From Clostridium_F caseinilyticum (GTDB lineage Bacteria; Bacillota; Clostridia; Clostridiales; Clostridiaceae), in NCBI RefSeq assembly GCF_046127645.1, contig NZ_CP175919.1: a stretch of 64,000 nucleotides of DNA; one strand, 5' to 3'. Shown here in pieces: positions 8,700 through 17,745 of this stretch; the stretch's first letter is position 1, and the number at the start of each line of letters is the position of its first letter. Below the pieces are notes generated by a model, which was not told the DNA's origin, did no database searches, and worked only from the letters and a program-made list of their open reading frames with translations. The translations under genes were made by a program, and so were the position numbers.

Positions 8700-10052
8700 G
8701 TGGATAGACAAAAACAATTAGGAGAAGAAAATGTTAAAAAGCTATTATTAAAATTTTCTATACCAGCCATTATGGGAATGCTGGTAAATGCTTTATATAA
8801 TATTATAGATAGAATGTATATAGGACATATAAAAGATGTAGGTTCTTTAGCTATTACAGGTGTAGGGTTAACATTGCCTATAATGACCGTTTTAATGGCT
8901 TTTAGTATGTTAATAGGTATAGGAGCAGCCTCTATTATATCTATAAGGTTGGGTCAACAGAGAAAAGATGATGCAGAAAAGATATTAGGAAATGCTTTTA
9001 CTTTACTTTGTATTATTATGATTACTATAACTATAATAGGATTAATATTCGTAGATCCTCTTTTGCATGCTTTTGGGGCTAGTACTAAAACCTTCTATTA
9101 TGCTAAAGAATATGTAGTCATTATTTTAATGGGATCTATAACAAATGCTTTGGGATTTGGTTTGAATAACTCAATAAGAGCAGAAGGAAATCCTAAAATG
9201 GCAATGGTAACTATGCTTTTAGGAGCTATATTAAATTTAGTATTAGATCCTATATTTATATTTGGTTTCAATATGGGGATAAAAGGAGCAGCTATAGCTA
9301 CTGTAATATCACAGACAGCCAATACTATATGGGTTCTTAAATATTTTACTAGTGGAAATAGTACTTTAAGGCTTAAAGTGAAAAATTTTAAAGTTGAAAA
9401 ACAGATATTCTTAGATATAATATCTATAGGTATGGCACCATTTGCAGTTCAATTGGCTGCAAGTATAGTAACTATTATTTCAAATAATGCTTTAAAAACT
9501 ACAGGAGGAGATTTAGCTATAGGGGCAATGACTGTTATAAATAGCGTATCTCTAATATTTTTAATGCCTGTATTTGGTATAAATCAAGGGGCTCAGCCTA
9601 TTATAGGATATAATTATGGAGCAAAACAATATAAAAGAGTTAAAGATACTTTAAAACTAGCAATATTTTCAGCAACTATAATTGTTATAGTAGGATTTTC
9701 ACTTGTTCATATATTCCCAGGATATATTATAAGAATATTTAATAATGATTCTGAACTTATGGAATTAGGAATAAGAGGTTTAAAAATAGTTTTAGCTATG
9801 ATGCCTTTTGTGGGATTTCAAGTAGTTAGTTCCAATTACTTTCAAGCTATAGGTAAGGCTAAAATATCTGTATTTTTAAGTTTGTCAAGACAAGTAATAA
9901 TATTAATACCATTGCTTTTAATATTGCCAAAACATTTTGGACTTACAGGAGTGTGGTTTTGTTCACCTATTGCAGACGGAATTTCTTCTATAATTACAGG
10001 CATATTTATTTATAGAGAAATGCATAATTTAGGTAAAAAAAAGGCATCATAA
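8700..10052 (+). CDS. MATE-family multidrug/metabolite efflux protein
   Basis: 450-residue, twelve-span transporter starting at GTG 8700 with GGAGGA at 8689-8694. Two homologous halves are visible, each with the MATE pattern (IMGMLVNALYNIIDRMYIGH in the first half; PVFGINQGAQPIIGYNYGA in the second). It exports cationic compounds using sodium or proton entry. Second gene of the MarR-MATE operon; expected to be induced when the MarR ligand, possibly a pump substrate, is present. A terminator follows at 10149-10189. Confidence 0.92.
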   Translation: MDRQKQLGEENVKKLLLKFSIPAIMGMLVNALYNIIDRMYIGHIKDVGSLAITGVGLTLPIMTVLMAFSMLIGIGAASIISIRLGQQRKDDAEKILGNAFTLLCIIMITITIIGLIFVDPLLHAFGASTKTFYYAKEYVVIILMGSITNALGFGLNNSIRAEGNPKMAMVTMLLGAILNLVLDPIFIFGFNMGIKGAAIATVISQTANTIWVLKYFTSGNSTLRLKVKNFKVEKQIFLDIISIGMAPFAVQLAASIVTIISNNALKTTGGDLAIGAMTVINSVSLIFLMPVFGINQGAQPIIGYNYGAKQYKRVKDTLKLAIFSATIIVIVGFSLVHIFPGYIIRIFNNDSELMELGIRGLKIVLAMMPFVGFQVVSSNYFQAIGKAKISVFLSLSRQVIILIPLLLILPKHFGLTGVWFCSPIADGISSIITGIFIYREMHNLGKKKAS

Positions 10053-10148
10053 ATTGAATTTCTTATGATGTATAAAGAAAAACTGAATTAATAATTAGAT
10101 TATATTAATTTTGAATTAATATAATAAATTTAAAAAGTTTATAATTAG

Positions 10149-10189
10149 AGCTTAAAAATAATTTTATTTAGTTATTTTTAAGCTTTTTA
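10149..10189 (+). terminator. intrinsic terminator of MarR-MATE operon
   Basis: Hairpin AGCTTAAAAATAA / TTATTTTTAAGCT (10149-10161 and 10172-10184) running into a short T-tract. Confidence 0.8.
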
Positions 10190-10316
10190 TTTAGTTTATA
10201 TCAAAACTAATTTTTTATTTTAATGATGTATCAACAAATTTATTTAGAACTGTAGTATAATAAAAATATGTATATTTTATGAATAAATTTTGACCATATA
10301 TTTATGGAGGTAAGGA

Positions 10317-10859
10317 ATGGATGGTAATAAGAAAAAACATTATATAATATTTTTTATATTAGGTATAGTTTTAATAGTTGTATCGTTTATAAGCTATAAT
10401 TATGGTAAAAATGTAGTAATAAAAGATCTTGTCAAATCAGGAGATGTTTATATAAATAAAAAAGAATACGCTAAAGCTATAGCAGTCTATAAAGAAGCTG
10501 TTAAATATAATCAGGATGATAGTGATAAGTATATGTTAAATTTAGCGGAATCTATGAATAATTCTAAAGAATCCTATGTGGATGGAATGAAATACTATAG
10601 TAAAAAAGAATATTTAAAAGCTCTGGGGTGTTTTAGACAGGTTATGGAAAATGATCCTATAGCCTTTAATAAAGCACAGGAAAGAATTAAAGAATGTAAA
10701 GAAAAATATATAGAAGATAATTTAAATAAAGCGAGGGAAGCTATGTATAATTCTAAGTATGAAGAAGCTAATGAGTATTTAAATAACATTTTTAAACTAG
10801 ATAAGAATAATGAAGAAGCTAAAAAAATGTGGAATGCATTAAATAAAAGAATTTTTTAA
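10317..10859 (+). CDS. membrane-anchored TPR-like protein
   Basis: 180 residues, ATG preceded by GGAGGTAAGG. Residues 8-28 form one hydrophobic span (signal anchor), leaving the rest outside the membrane. The remainder contains three helical repeats of tetratricopeptide type (GDVYINKKEYAKAIAVYKEAV; GMKYYSKKEYLKALGCFRQVM; AREAMYNSKYEEANEYLNNIF). Such proteins are scaffolds; no enzymatic motif is present and the partner is unknown. Single gene. Confidence 0.75.
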   Translation: MDGNKKKHYIIFFILGIVLIVVSFISYNYGKNVVIKDLVKSGDVYINKKEYAKAIAVYKEAVKYNQDDSDKYMLNLAESMNNSKESYVDGMKYYSKKEYLKALGCFRQVMENDPIAFNKAQERIKECKEKYIEDNLNKAREAMYNSKYEEANEYLNNIFKLDKNNEEAKKMWNALNKRIF

Positions 10860-10921
10860 CTATGGAATTAAGAATAGTTTAATTAATATAAATAAAATAT
10901 TTTTAAAGGATAAGAATAATG

Positions 10922-10962
10922 AATAAGAGGCTGTCTTAAAATTAAATTTATTTTGAGAATTC
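10922..10962. repeat. partial copy of palindromic repeat family (element B)
   Basis: Contains ATAAGAGGCTGTC followed by TTAAAATTAAATTTATTTTGAGA, matching the ends of elements A, D and E, but without the matching second arm. Probably a truncated copy. Confidence 0.45.
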
Positions 10963-10998
10963 CTTTTATAAATTTATATTAAATGAGGTATTGATATT

Positions 10999-11976
10999 AT
11001 GAGCAGACCTGTTATAGATGCATACATAAGCAAATTTAGAAATAGAGAAAATATATTTAAATATAATTTAGATTTGTATCAATGCGAAAATATAAATAAG
11101 TTATATTATTATACTAGCATAAGCACTTTAGAAAATATAATAAGCAAAGAAAACATTTGGTTATCTAATAGTAAGTATCTTAATGATAGTACAGAAATAA
11201 ATTATACCAGTAGTTTAATTTATGATATATGCGAAAAATATTTAAATGAACATAGAAAATTTGATAAATTATTTAAAGAAAATATAGAAATTTTGTTGCA
11301 TACAATAGATATAGAATTAAGAGATACATATATACTATCTCTCACAGAAAATAAAGATTCCTTAGCTCTCTGGTCTAATTATTCTAATTATGATGGATAT
11401 AATTTAGCTTTTAATTGTGATTATTTTCAAAATATATTTACAGAGAAAAAATATAGGTTTATAAATAAGGAAGAAAATTCTATTTTATTAAATGAGGGAG
11501 AAGATTTTTTATGGTATTTTGGAGAGGTTATATATAACAAGGAACATCAACAAAATATAATAAAAGAAAGAATAGAATTTCTATATAATTTATATAAAAG
11601 ATTTTATGAATTTAAAGATGAAGAGGATTTTAAGTGTTTAATAGTATATGTTCTGTATAATATAGCTTATATATCTACTTTTTTTAAAGATGAAAGCTTT
11701 AAAGAAGAACAGGAGCATAGATTAGTGTTTAGAATTATTAATAAAAATATAAAAAAGCAAATAGTAAAACATAGAATTTCTAATAGAGTATTTATTCCTT
11801 ATATAGAATTAGATCTTAATGAAAATAGAAGGGAAGGTAATTTGCCCATAGAGAAAATAACTATAGGACCTAAAAATGATTTAGATATTGCAGAAATGGG
11901 ATTGAGATCCTTTTTAGAAAGTGAAGGATATTATAATATAGTTATAAAGAAGTCTAAGATACCTTTAAGATATTAA
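10999..11976 (+). CDS. DUF2971 domain protein
   Basis: 325 residues from ATG 10999. The N-terminal region has the family pattern YYYTSISTLENIISKENIWLSN-KYLNDSTE (residues about 35-70) and a later LWSNYS-YDGY and EQEHRLVF region, which places it in the DUF2971 family. Function is unknown for the family; members are scattered in accessory regions of bacterial genomes, sometimes near defence or phage genes, but nothing of that kind is adjacent here. Soluble, rich in Tyr and Asn. Confidence 0.75.
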   Translation: MSRPVIDAYISKFRNRENIFKYNLDLYQCENINKLYYYTSISTLENIISKENIWLSNSKYLNDSTEINYTSSLIYDICEKYLNEHRKFDKLFKENIEILLHTIDIELRDTYILSLTENKDSLALWSNYSNYDGYNLAFNCDYFQNIFTEKKYRFINKEENSILLNEGEDFLWYFGEVIYNKEHQQNIIKERIEFLYNLYKRFYEFKDEEDFKCLIVYVLYNIAYISTFFKDESFKEEQEHRLVFRIINKNIKKQIVKHRISNRVFIPYIELDLNENRREGNLPIEKITIGPKNDLDIAEMGLRSFLESEGYYNIVIKKSKIPLRY

Positions 11977-12098
11977 AAAATATATATTGCTTTGTATAAG
12001 ATTTAGATAAATGTAAGTTAGAAATACAATAAATAAGGATTATAAATTTAGAGTTATAGATTATAAATTAATTTATAAAAATTAAATAAATCAAAAAT

Positions 12099-12139
12099 AA
12101 ATAGCTGATTTAAATTATTGTAATTTAAATCAGCTATTT
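12099..12139 (+). terminator. hairpin downstream of DUF2971 gene
   Basis: Perfect 19-bp arms AAATAGCTGATTTAAATTA / TAATTTAAATCAGCTATTT with a 3-base loop. The T-run is displaced by a few bases (GATTTTT), so termination is probable but not certain. Confidence 0.6.
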
Positions 12140-12845
12140 AAGTGATTTTTAAAAAAAATGAATCTTCATCTAATTGTATTATTTGAATTTTCTCATCCTC
12201 CCTTCATTTATAAATAAGAGTTAATTTTAGTAAAGAATATTCTGTAACCAAATTTAAAACAATTTTGATTCAGAATCTATCCTTACTAAAAAAATAATAT
12301 ATAATAGATTTTTACTAAAGTCCTAATAACTAAATAAGCTATTAAGGTACCTCGTGTATAGAGGAAGAAAGTTACTATTAAATTATAATATTCTACCTCT
12401 TATATGTGATCTATTATGATTAAATTATACAGTATTCAGATAATTTTGTCAAATGCAATTTTAACAATATAGTATATTTCATTATTATATTAAGTATTGT
12501 TAAAATTAGCCTTATATATTTTTTCTATAGAATATTGTATAATTACTACTCTATTAAATATTGGATGGACTGTTATGCAAGATAAGATAAAAGTATAGTA
12601 TAAAATATTAAAAATAGTATTATAAACTTAATAGATAAAATTAAATTGTATATTAACATTGTTTGTTTTTAAGCATAATATTTATTATAATGAAAAAATA
12701 TTATTTGTTTTTTTATCTGTAATCAAGTTAAAAGTAAAGAAATTTATATAAATTGAGTTTTATTTTAATGTATTTAATCTTTAAAAGAGTGTAAACTCAA
12801 ATAGCTAAGGTTGCAAAAAAATAGTAATGAAAGTATAATATAAGT

Positions 12846-12894
12846 AAATAACTCTTCTTAATCAATAGTAAATATTTGAAGAGTTATTTTTTTT
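12846..12894 (+). terminator. orphan intrinsic terminator
   Basis: Arms AAATAACTCTTC and GAAGAGTTATTT followed by eight T. No protein gene precedes it within 850 bp, which suggests a small RNA upstream or read-through control of the DUF2156 gene 58 bp later. Confidence 0.75.
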
Positions 12895-12951
12895 AATATT
12901 AAAGTAGAGTAAGTTACTAAGAAATAAATGTTTATTAAAAGAGGGGATAGT

Positions 12952-13911
12952 GTGTTAAATTTTAAAAGATTAACTATTAATGATAAAAATTTATTTGAAA
13001 GTTATATAAAACCATATAATTTTTTAAATTGTGAGTATTCATTTACAACTTTATATATTTGGAGAAAGGCTTTAGATATAAAATATGCAATATATAAAGG
13101 AGCGCTTATTATAAAAAAGAAAGATTTTAATGATGGATATCATTTTATGCAACCTTTAGGATATAAGAAAGAAAATTTGAAAGATATAATAGAAGTTTTA
13201 ATAAATTATAAAAAGGAAAAAGCTATTAAGTGTTTATTTAAAGATTTAAGATATGATTTTGTTGAAGAGTTAAAAAGTCTATATAAAGATGAAGAAATAT
13301 ATAATAATATAGTAGTGGAAGAAGATAGGGATAACTTTGATTATTTATACGAAAGCAAGAAACTTATAACCTTATCAGGTAAAAAGCTTCATGGTAAAAA
13401 GAATCACTATAATTATTTTATAAAAAATTATAATTATAGTATAAAAGACTTTAAAGAAGAAGGTGTTTTAGAAGATAGCTTAAAAATTGCGCAATTATGG
13501 TATGAAAAAAATGAAATAAAGGACAAACACTTGCTTTATGAACTTCAAAGTATAAGAGATATGTGTTATAACATGGAGATTTTAGGTTTAAAGGGTATGG
13601 CATTATATATAGATGGAGAAATTGCAGGATTTAGTATAGGAGAAAAATTTAGTGATGATATGGCCATAATACACATAGAAAAAGCTAATAAAGATATTAG
13701 GGGAGCGTATACTTTTGTAAATAAAGCTTTTGTTGAAAATTATTTTAGTGATACACCTATAATAAATAGGGAACAAGATTTAGGAATAGAAGGACTAAGA
13801 AAAGCTAAATTATCATATTCACCTTTAGATTTTGAAAAGAAATATGTGTTGGATTTATGCTGCAATTGTGGATGTAGTGATAGAGAAGACCGAGAAAAGC
13901 AAATTATATAA
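12952..13911 (+). CDS. DUF2156 (phosphatidylglycerol lysyltransferase C-terminal-like) protein
   Basis: 319 residues from GTG 12952 with GAGGGG five bases upstream; an ATG at 12928 lies before the ribosome site. The protein matches the DUF2156 acyltransferase-fold family: FKRLTINDKNLFESYIKPYN near the start, a central HGKKNHYNYF motif and GMALYIDGEIAGFSIGEK in the C-terminal half. No membrane spans, so it is the soluble domain only. It ends in an unusual cysteine cluster (LCCNCGCSDRED). An aminoacyl- or acyl-transfer activity is inferred from fold relatives only. A GNAT gene follows after 95 bp. Confidence 0.75.
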   Translation: MLNFKRLTINDKNLFESYIKPYNFLNCEYSFTTLYIWRKALDIKYAIYKGALIIKKKDFNDGYHFMQPLGYKKENLKDIIEVLINYKKEKAIKCLFKDLRYDFVEELKSLYKDEEIYNNIVVEEDRDNFDYLYESKKLITLSGKKLHGKKNHYNYFIKNYNYSIKDFKEEGVLEDSLKIAQLWYEKNEIKDKHLLYELQSIRDMCYNMEILGLKGMALYIDGEIAGFSIGEKFSDDMAIIHIEKANKDIRGAYTFVNKAFVENYFSDTPIINREQDLGIEGLRKAKLSYSPLDFEKKYVLDLCCNCGCSDREDREKQII

Positions 13912-14006
13912 CAACAGGCATCATATTTTTGTGTGTATAAAAAAATAAAAAGAAAACTATAAATATTGTAATATACAATATCATTAAAAAGAAAGGAGTG
14001 AATAAT

Positions 14007-14558
14007 ATGGCTATAGATCCTCTTTTAGTAGGAAAAGATTTGAAGCTTACAGCTGTAGAAAAAGAAGATATTGATACTATAGCTTCTTGGTATAGCGATA
14101 TAAATTTTTTAAGACACTATGATATAGTATCGGCATTTCCTAAAAATAAAGAGCAAGTAGAGGAAATTATAAATAGTTCTTATAAATCACAGTATGGGTA
14201 TGTATTTGCTATAAGAAATATAAAAGATAATAAAATTATAGGTTTGACAGGTCTTGAAGATATATTATGGAATAATGGAACAGCTCTTTTTTATATAGGT
14301 TTTGGAGATGAAGGATCTAGAGGAAAAGGTTATGGAACTCAAGTTACAGAATTGGTTTTAAATTTTGCTTTTAAAGAGTTAAATCTTCACAGGATTCATT
14401 TAACAGTGTTAGAGTATAACCATAGAGCTATAAAACTTTATGAAAAAGTAGGATTTAAAAAGGAAGGAACCTATAGGGAATTTATTCATAGAGATGGAAA
14501 AAGATATGATCTTTATATGTATGGAATTTTAAGAAGAGAATGGGAAAGCATGAGGTAA
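14007..14558 (+). CDS. GNAT acetyltransferase (RimJ/RimL type)
   Basis: 183 residues from ATG 14007 with GAAAGGA at 13991-13997; the GTG at 13998 directly abuts the ribosome site. Acetyl-CoA-dependent N-acetyltransferase fold: the acetyl-CoA loop is GSRGKGYGTQ, and the C-terminal part has LHRIHLTVLEYNHRAIKLYEKVGFKKEGTYR, diagnostic of the ribosomal-protein/antibiotic acetyltransferase branch. Substrate unknown. It is followed after nine bases by the thioredoxin-like gene, so the two are probably co-transcribed. Confidence 0.88.
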   Translation: MAIDPLLVGKDLKLTAVEKEDIDTIASWYSDINFLRHYDIVSAFPKNKEQVEEIINSSYKSQYGYVFAIRNIKDNKIIGLTGLEDILWNNGTALFYIGFGDEGSRGKGYGTQVTELVLNFAFKELNLHRIHLTVLEYNHRAIKLYEKVGFKKEGTYREFIHRDGKRYDLYMYGILRREWESMR

Positions 14559-14567
14559 CAGATTATT

Positions 14568-14906
14568 ATGGAAGAAATAAATAATATAGATTATATAGAA
14601 AATATAATAAAAGATAATTCTATTGTATTAATATATTTTTCATCAAATCAAAAATGTAATGTCTGTACTGTGCTAAAAGATAAAATAAATGTTATTGGAG
14701 AAAAGTATAATATAAAGGCTTTTAATATAAATATAGATAAATTTCAAGAGCTATCAGGAAAGTATAATGTATTTACTGTTCCAACTATATTATTATATAT
14801 ATATAGAAAGGAAGTATTAAGGGAAGGTAGGTATACAAGCCTTATAGAATTAGAAGAAAAAATAAAAAGATACTGTAATTTAATAGCTTCTAAAGGTAAT
14901 AATTAA
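14568..14906 (+). CDS. thioredoxin-like protein
   Basis: 112 residues. Thioredoxin fold with an active-site-like CNVC at residues 29-32 (QKCNVCTVL) rather than CGPC, and the cis-proline region FTVPTILLY. A dithiol redox role is plausible, but the VC-type active site differs from classic thioredoxin, so it could be a specialised reductase. Starts nine bases after the GNAT gene. Confidence 0.8.
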   Translation: MEEINNIDYIENIIKDNSIVLIYFSSNQKCNVCTVLKDKINVIGEKYNIKAFNINIDKFQELSGKYNVFTVPTILLYIYRKEVLREGRYTSLIELEEKIKRYCNLIASKGNN

Positions 14907-14945
14907 AATAAGAAATGTTTATAGGTTATTGGGAGGTTCTTAAAA

Positions 14946-15031
14946 GTGATAAAACTTGAATATTTAGAAAAAGAAGATCTAAGAAAAATTATGGAATGAA
15001 AATAAATCTGCAGATTATAAATAATAAGTTT
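14946..15031 (+). pseudogene. remnant of a second GNAT acetyltransferase
   Basis: GTG 14946 with a GGGAGG ribosome site opens MIKLEYLEKEDLRKIME and stops at once. After a shift of frame the reading continues as NKSADY and stops again. The N-terminal sequence has the look of a GNAT acetyltransferase start. Only about 25 codons remain; the rest is gone. Confidence 0.5.
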
Positions 15032-15091
15032 ATTCTAATTATTGGATTATATAAAAATAATAAAATTTAAGTATTTAATGGGGAGTGTATT

Positions 15092-15376
15092 ATGAGAAAA
15101 ATAATATATAAAAATCCAATAATAGCTGGAATATTCCTTAACATGGTATATATGTTTTCAGGCATGTATGCAATTAAATATAGTATGACACCTCTATTGG
15201 TAGTAATGGCTCCTATACTGGGTGGTATAAATAGAAAAATAATAGATAATGGAATTGATATGAATAGAAAAAGGAAAATGATCATATTGATAAGCTTTGT
15301 AGTAGCCATAAGTTGTTTATTGTTCTATAGTAGATATATTTATAAAGTAAGAATTAATGAAATTATCAATAAATAA
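15092..15376 (+). CDS. small two- to three-span membrane protein, hypothetical
   Basis: 94 residues, ATG with GGGGAGTG upstream. Hydrophobic segments lie at about residues 8-26, 30-45 and 63-80 (MIILISFVVAISCLLFYS), with a basic loop NRKIIDNGIDMNRKRK between them. No recognised family. It sits between the GNAT remnant and birA and ends at a strong bidirectional terminator, so it is an independent or last-in-operon gene. Confidence 0.6.
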   Translation: MRKIIYKNPIIAGIFLNMVYMFSGMYAIKYSMTPLLVVMAPILGGINRKIIDNGIDMNRKRKMIILISFVVAISCLLFYSRYIYKVRINEIINK

Positions 15377-15447
15377 CTTATTAATATATGTTTAAAAAAT
15401 GATTGCTTGATTTATAGAGAGTTTTATTTGTACTAATTTTGAAGGGA

Positions 15448-15511
15448 TTAAAACAAGAAATACTTTTTAAAAAATAGTTATCTATTTATTAAAAAGTATT
15501 TCTTGTTTTAA
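15448..15511. terminator. bidirectional terminator between membrane protein gene and birA
   Basis: Perfect 23-bp arms (15448-15470 and 15489-15511) containing AAACAAGAAATACTTTTT, between two convergent genes, with T-runs on both strands. Confidence 0.85.
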
Positions 15512-15547
15512 TTTTTGGATTTTAAAGATTTTTAAATTGTAATCTTT

Positions 15548-16531
15548 TTATATGTATCCATTTAGTCCTCTTACAGATATTTCACCAGAAATTAAAGGTT
15601 TTGCTTCTCCATTTCCAAATTGAACTAAAAGTTCCCCATTAGAATTTAATCCTACGGCTTTCCCAAATTTTTCTCTATTCCTGTTTATGATTTTAACTTC
15701 TTTTCCAATTAGTATAGAATTCTTTTTACATATTTCTATAGAGGTATCTATATTGTTATATTCAATAAGTTCTGTATATAGTTTTTCAAAATTATTTAAT
15801 ATATCAGCAACTAGAATATTTCTTTTAAAATCTTTTTTTTCTTCTATTTTTAAAGATGTAGCTTTTTCAAGTAGATCTTTTGGGATATCTTCTTTTTCAG
15901 AATTTACGTTTATGCCTATGCCAACAACTACATAATTTACTTTATTTATTTCTCCACTCATTTCTGTTAAAATACCACATACTTTTTTATTGTTTACTAT
16001 AATATCATTTGGCCACTTGATATAAGCTTCTATATTATTATTAAGTAATGCAGTTACTACAGCAGCAGCGGCCACTTGAGTTATTTTAGGTACATCCATA
16101 GTATTTATATCTGGTTTTAGTATTATAGACATATATATGCCTTTAAATTTATGGGAGGACCATGATCTACCTAATCGACCTTTTCCTATGGTTTGCTCTT
16201 CAGATATTATTATTGTACCATCATTTTCAGAAAGGGCTATTTTTTTTGCTTTATCATTGGTTGAATTAATAGAATCAAAATGAATAATATTTTGACCTAA
16301 AAATTTAGTTTTTAATGAAGTTACAATTTCTTCAAAGGTTAAAATGTCAGGACAAGAAATTAATTTATATCCTTTTTTAGATGAAGATTCTATATTATAA
16401 CCTTCTTTTTTTAGTCCATTTATATATTTCCAGATAGCAGTTCTTGAAACTCCTAATTTATTGCTAATATATTGTCCAGATATAAATGTATGAGAACTGT
16501 TTTTTAATATATTTATTATGGCTTCTTTCAA
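15548..16531 (-). CDS. birA: biotin operon repressor / biotin-protein ligase
   Basis: 327 residues from TTG 16531, with AAAGGGGG eight bases upstream. It joins biotin to carboxylase biotinyl domains via biotinyl-AMP and can act as a biotin-responsive repressor. N-terminal HTH (ISNKLGVSRTAIWKYINGLKKEGY, residues about 22-45), then the ligase core: GRLGRSW (adenylate/biotin loop), KWPNDI and GIGINVN, and the C-terminal SH3-like domain ending at the C-terminus. Length matches bifunctional Gram-positive BirA. No biotin gene is adjacent, so its regulatory targets lie elsewhere. Confidence 0.95.
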   Translation of the reverse strand: MKEAIINILKNSSHTFISGQYISNKLGVSRTAIWKYINGLKKEGYNIESSSKKGYKLISCPDILTFEEIVTSLKTKFLGQNIIHFDSINSTNDKAKKIALSENDGTIIISEEQTIGKGRLGRSWSSHKFKGIYMSIILKPDINTMDVPKITQVAAAAVVTALLNNNIEAYIKWPNDIIVNNKKVCGILTEMSGEINKVNYVVVGIGINVNSEKEDIPKDLLEKATSLKIEEKKDFKRNILVADILNNFEKLYTELIEYNNIDTSIEICKKNSILIGKEVKIINRNREKFGKAVGLNSNGELLVQFGNGEAKPLISGEISVRGLNGYI

Positions 16532-16689
16532 ATTAGTTGCCCCCTTTAGTTTATAACTAAAAATTTCTTTACTATATTATACTATATAAAAATGCTTGTA
16601 ATATTTTAAACTTAAATTTATTATTATAAATATTTTTAATAATAAAGAAGATAATAATTATATAGGATTGAAAAGAGAGGAGAAATTTT

Positions 16690-16893
16690 ATGAATAATTT
16701 GCATTTAAATGTATCAGGAATGGCAAACAATGAAAGCAAAACTAGGTTATTAAATGCTTTAGATAAAGTTAAAGGAGTTCAAGAAGTTGCTATCGATTTG
16801 GCTAGAGGTACTGTGGAAGTAGGTTATAATAAACCTGCCAACGAAATGAATATAAAAGATTGTATAGAACATACTGGATATAAAATAATATAA
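16690..16893 (+). CDS. HMA-like (copper-chaperone fold) protein lacking the CxxC metal site
   Basis: 67 residues, ATG preceded by GAGAGGAG. It aligns with the heavy-metal-associated fold (beta-alpha-beta-beta-alpha-beta): LNVSGM at the metal loop, ALDKVKGVQEVAIDLARGTVEVGY in the middle, IEHTGYKI at the end. The expected GMxCxxC is GMANNES, so both cysteines are gone. Cu(I) transfer by the usual route is therefore impossible; a non-metal or scaffold role is inference. Confidence 0.8.
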   Translation: MNNLHLNVSGMANNESKTRLLNALDKVKGVQEVAIDLARGTVEVGYNKPANEMNIKDCIEHTGYKII

Positions 16894-17150
16894 GATAAAT
16901 ATAATTTAATGTATAATAACTTAAAGTAATGTAGTATATAAAAAGAAGAAAACATTAAATTATTGTAATTTAGTAAAAAGTATGTAAACATAAGTAATAA
17001 GTATATATTTATTAAATTTTAATGAATATAATATTATTGTAATAGGATTTTTTGATTTTATGTAGAAATATATATAATGATTTAATCTTTATAATTTTAA
17101 AGGGGGGAATATATTTCTTATATAGAACTAAATTATAGGAAGGAATATAT

Positions 17151-17567
17151 ATGAATATAGCGTTTTTTCTTACACCTAAGTTAGAAGTTATTTATGAAAA
17201 TGAGAACAGTACAATGAGGCAAGCACTAGAGAGAATGGAATATCATAGATATACAGCTATTCCACTTATAGATGATAATGGTAAATATGTAGGTACTTTA
17301 ACTGAAGGTGATATGTTATGGAAAATTAAAAATACTCCACACTTAAGTTTTAATGATACAAATAAAATAATTTTAAAAAAGGTACCAAGACACACATATA
17401 ATAAGCCTGCTCATATCAATGCTGAAATAGAAGATTTGATATCTTTATCAATAAATCAAAATTTTGTTCCAGTGGTAGATGATAATCATATATTCATAGG
17501 AATGATAAAAAGAAGTCAAATTATAAATTATTGTTATGATTTTATTAAGAAAAAAAAGATATTGTAA
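17151..17567 (+). CDS. CBS-domain pair protein
   Basis: 138 residues consisting of two CBS motifs (residues about 10-60 and 80-130): RYTAIPLIDDNGKYVGTLTEGDM and NFVPVVDDNHIFIGMIKRSQI. CBS pairs bind adenosine-type ligands (AMP, ATP, SAM, c-di-AMP) and act as regulatory modules. Here no effector domain is attached, so the partner is unknown. Single gene with a terminator directly after it. Confidence 0.85.
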   Translation: MNIAFFLTPKLEVIYENENSTMRQALERMEYHRYTAIPLIDDNGKYVGTLTEGDMLWKIKNTPHLSFNDTNKIILKKVPRHTYNKPAHINAEIEDLISLSINQNFVPVVDDNHIFIGMIKRSQIINYCYDFIKKKKIL

Positions 17568-17572
17568 TAAAG

Positions 17573-17605
17573 AAAAGCAAGAATTAAAATTCTTGCTTTT
17601 TAATT
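17573..17605 (+). terminator. intrinsic terminator after CBS gene
   Basis: Arms AAAAGCAAGAATT and AATTCTTGCTTTT with a two-base loop, followed by T-rich sequence. Confidence 0.85.
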
Positions 17606-17745
17606 TTTTAGATAATAAATAAATTAAAAACAAAATGTTAATTAATTTTAAATTTTACAGTAGATAAAAGGAAAATAATAGAAAAAGTTGAATTATTTAT
17701 ATTATGATAGTAATGTTATGGATATATTAAAAAGGGAGTGGGGAA

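Larger units (their letters stand above)
11977..12951. other. 975-bp region without a clear protein gene
   Basis: Holds a hairpin after the DUF2971 gene (12099-12139), a stretch with A+T lower than average around 12340-12410 that includes GGTACCTCGTG, and an intrinsic terminator at 12846-12894 with no gene directly before it. On the minus strand near 12170-12200 a perfect ribosome site (GGGAGG) precedes only a five-codon ORF. An unannotated small RNA ending at the orphan terminator is possible. Confidence 0.4.

Noticed and set aside
12170..12205. Small gene on the minus strand after GGGAGG
   Set aside because: The only ORF after this good-looking ribosome site is five codons; a longer frame exists but has no start, so nothing is annotated.
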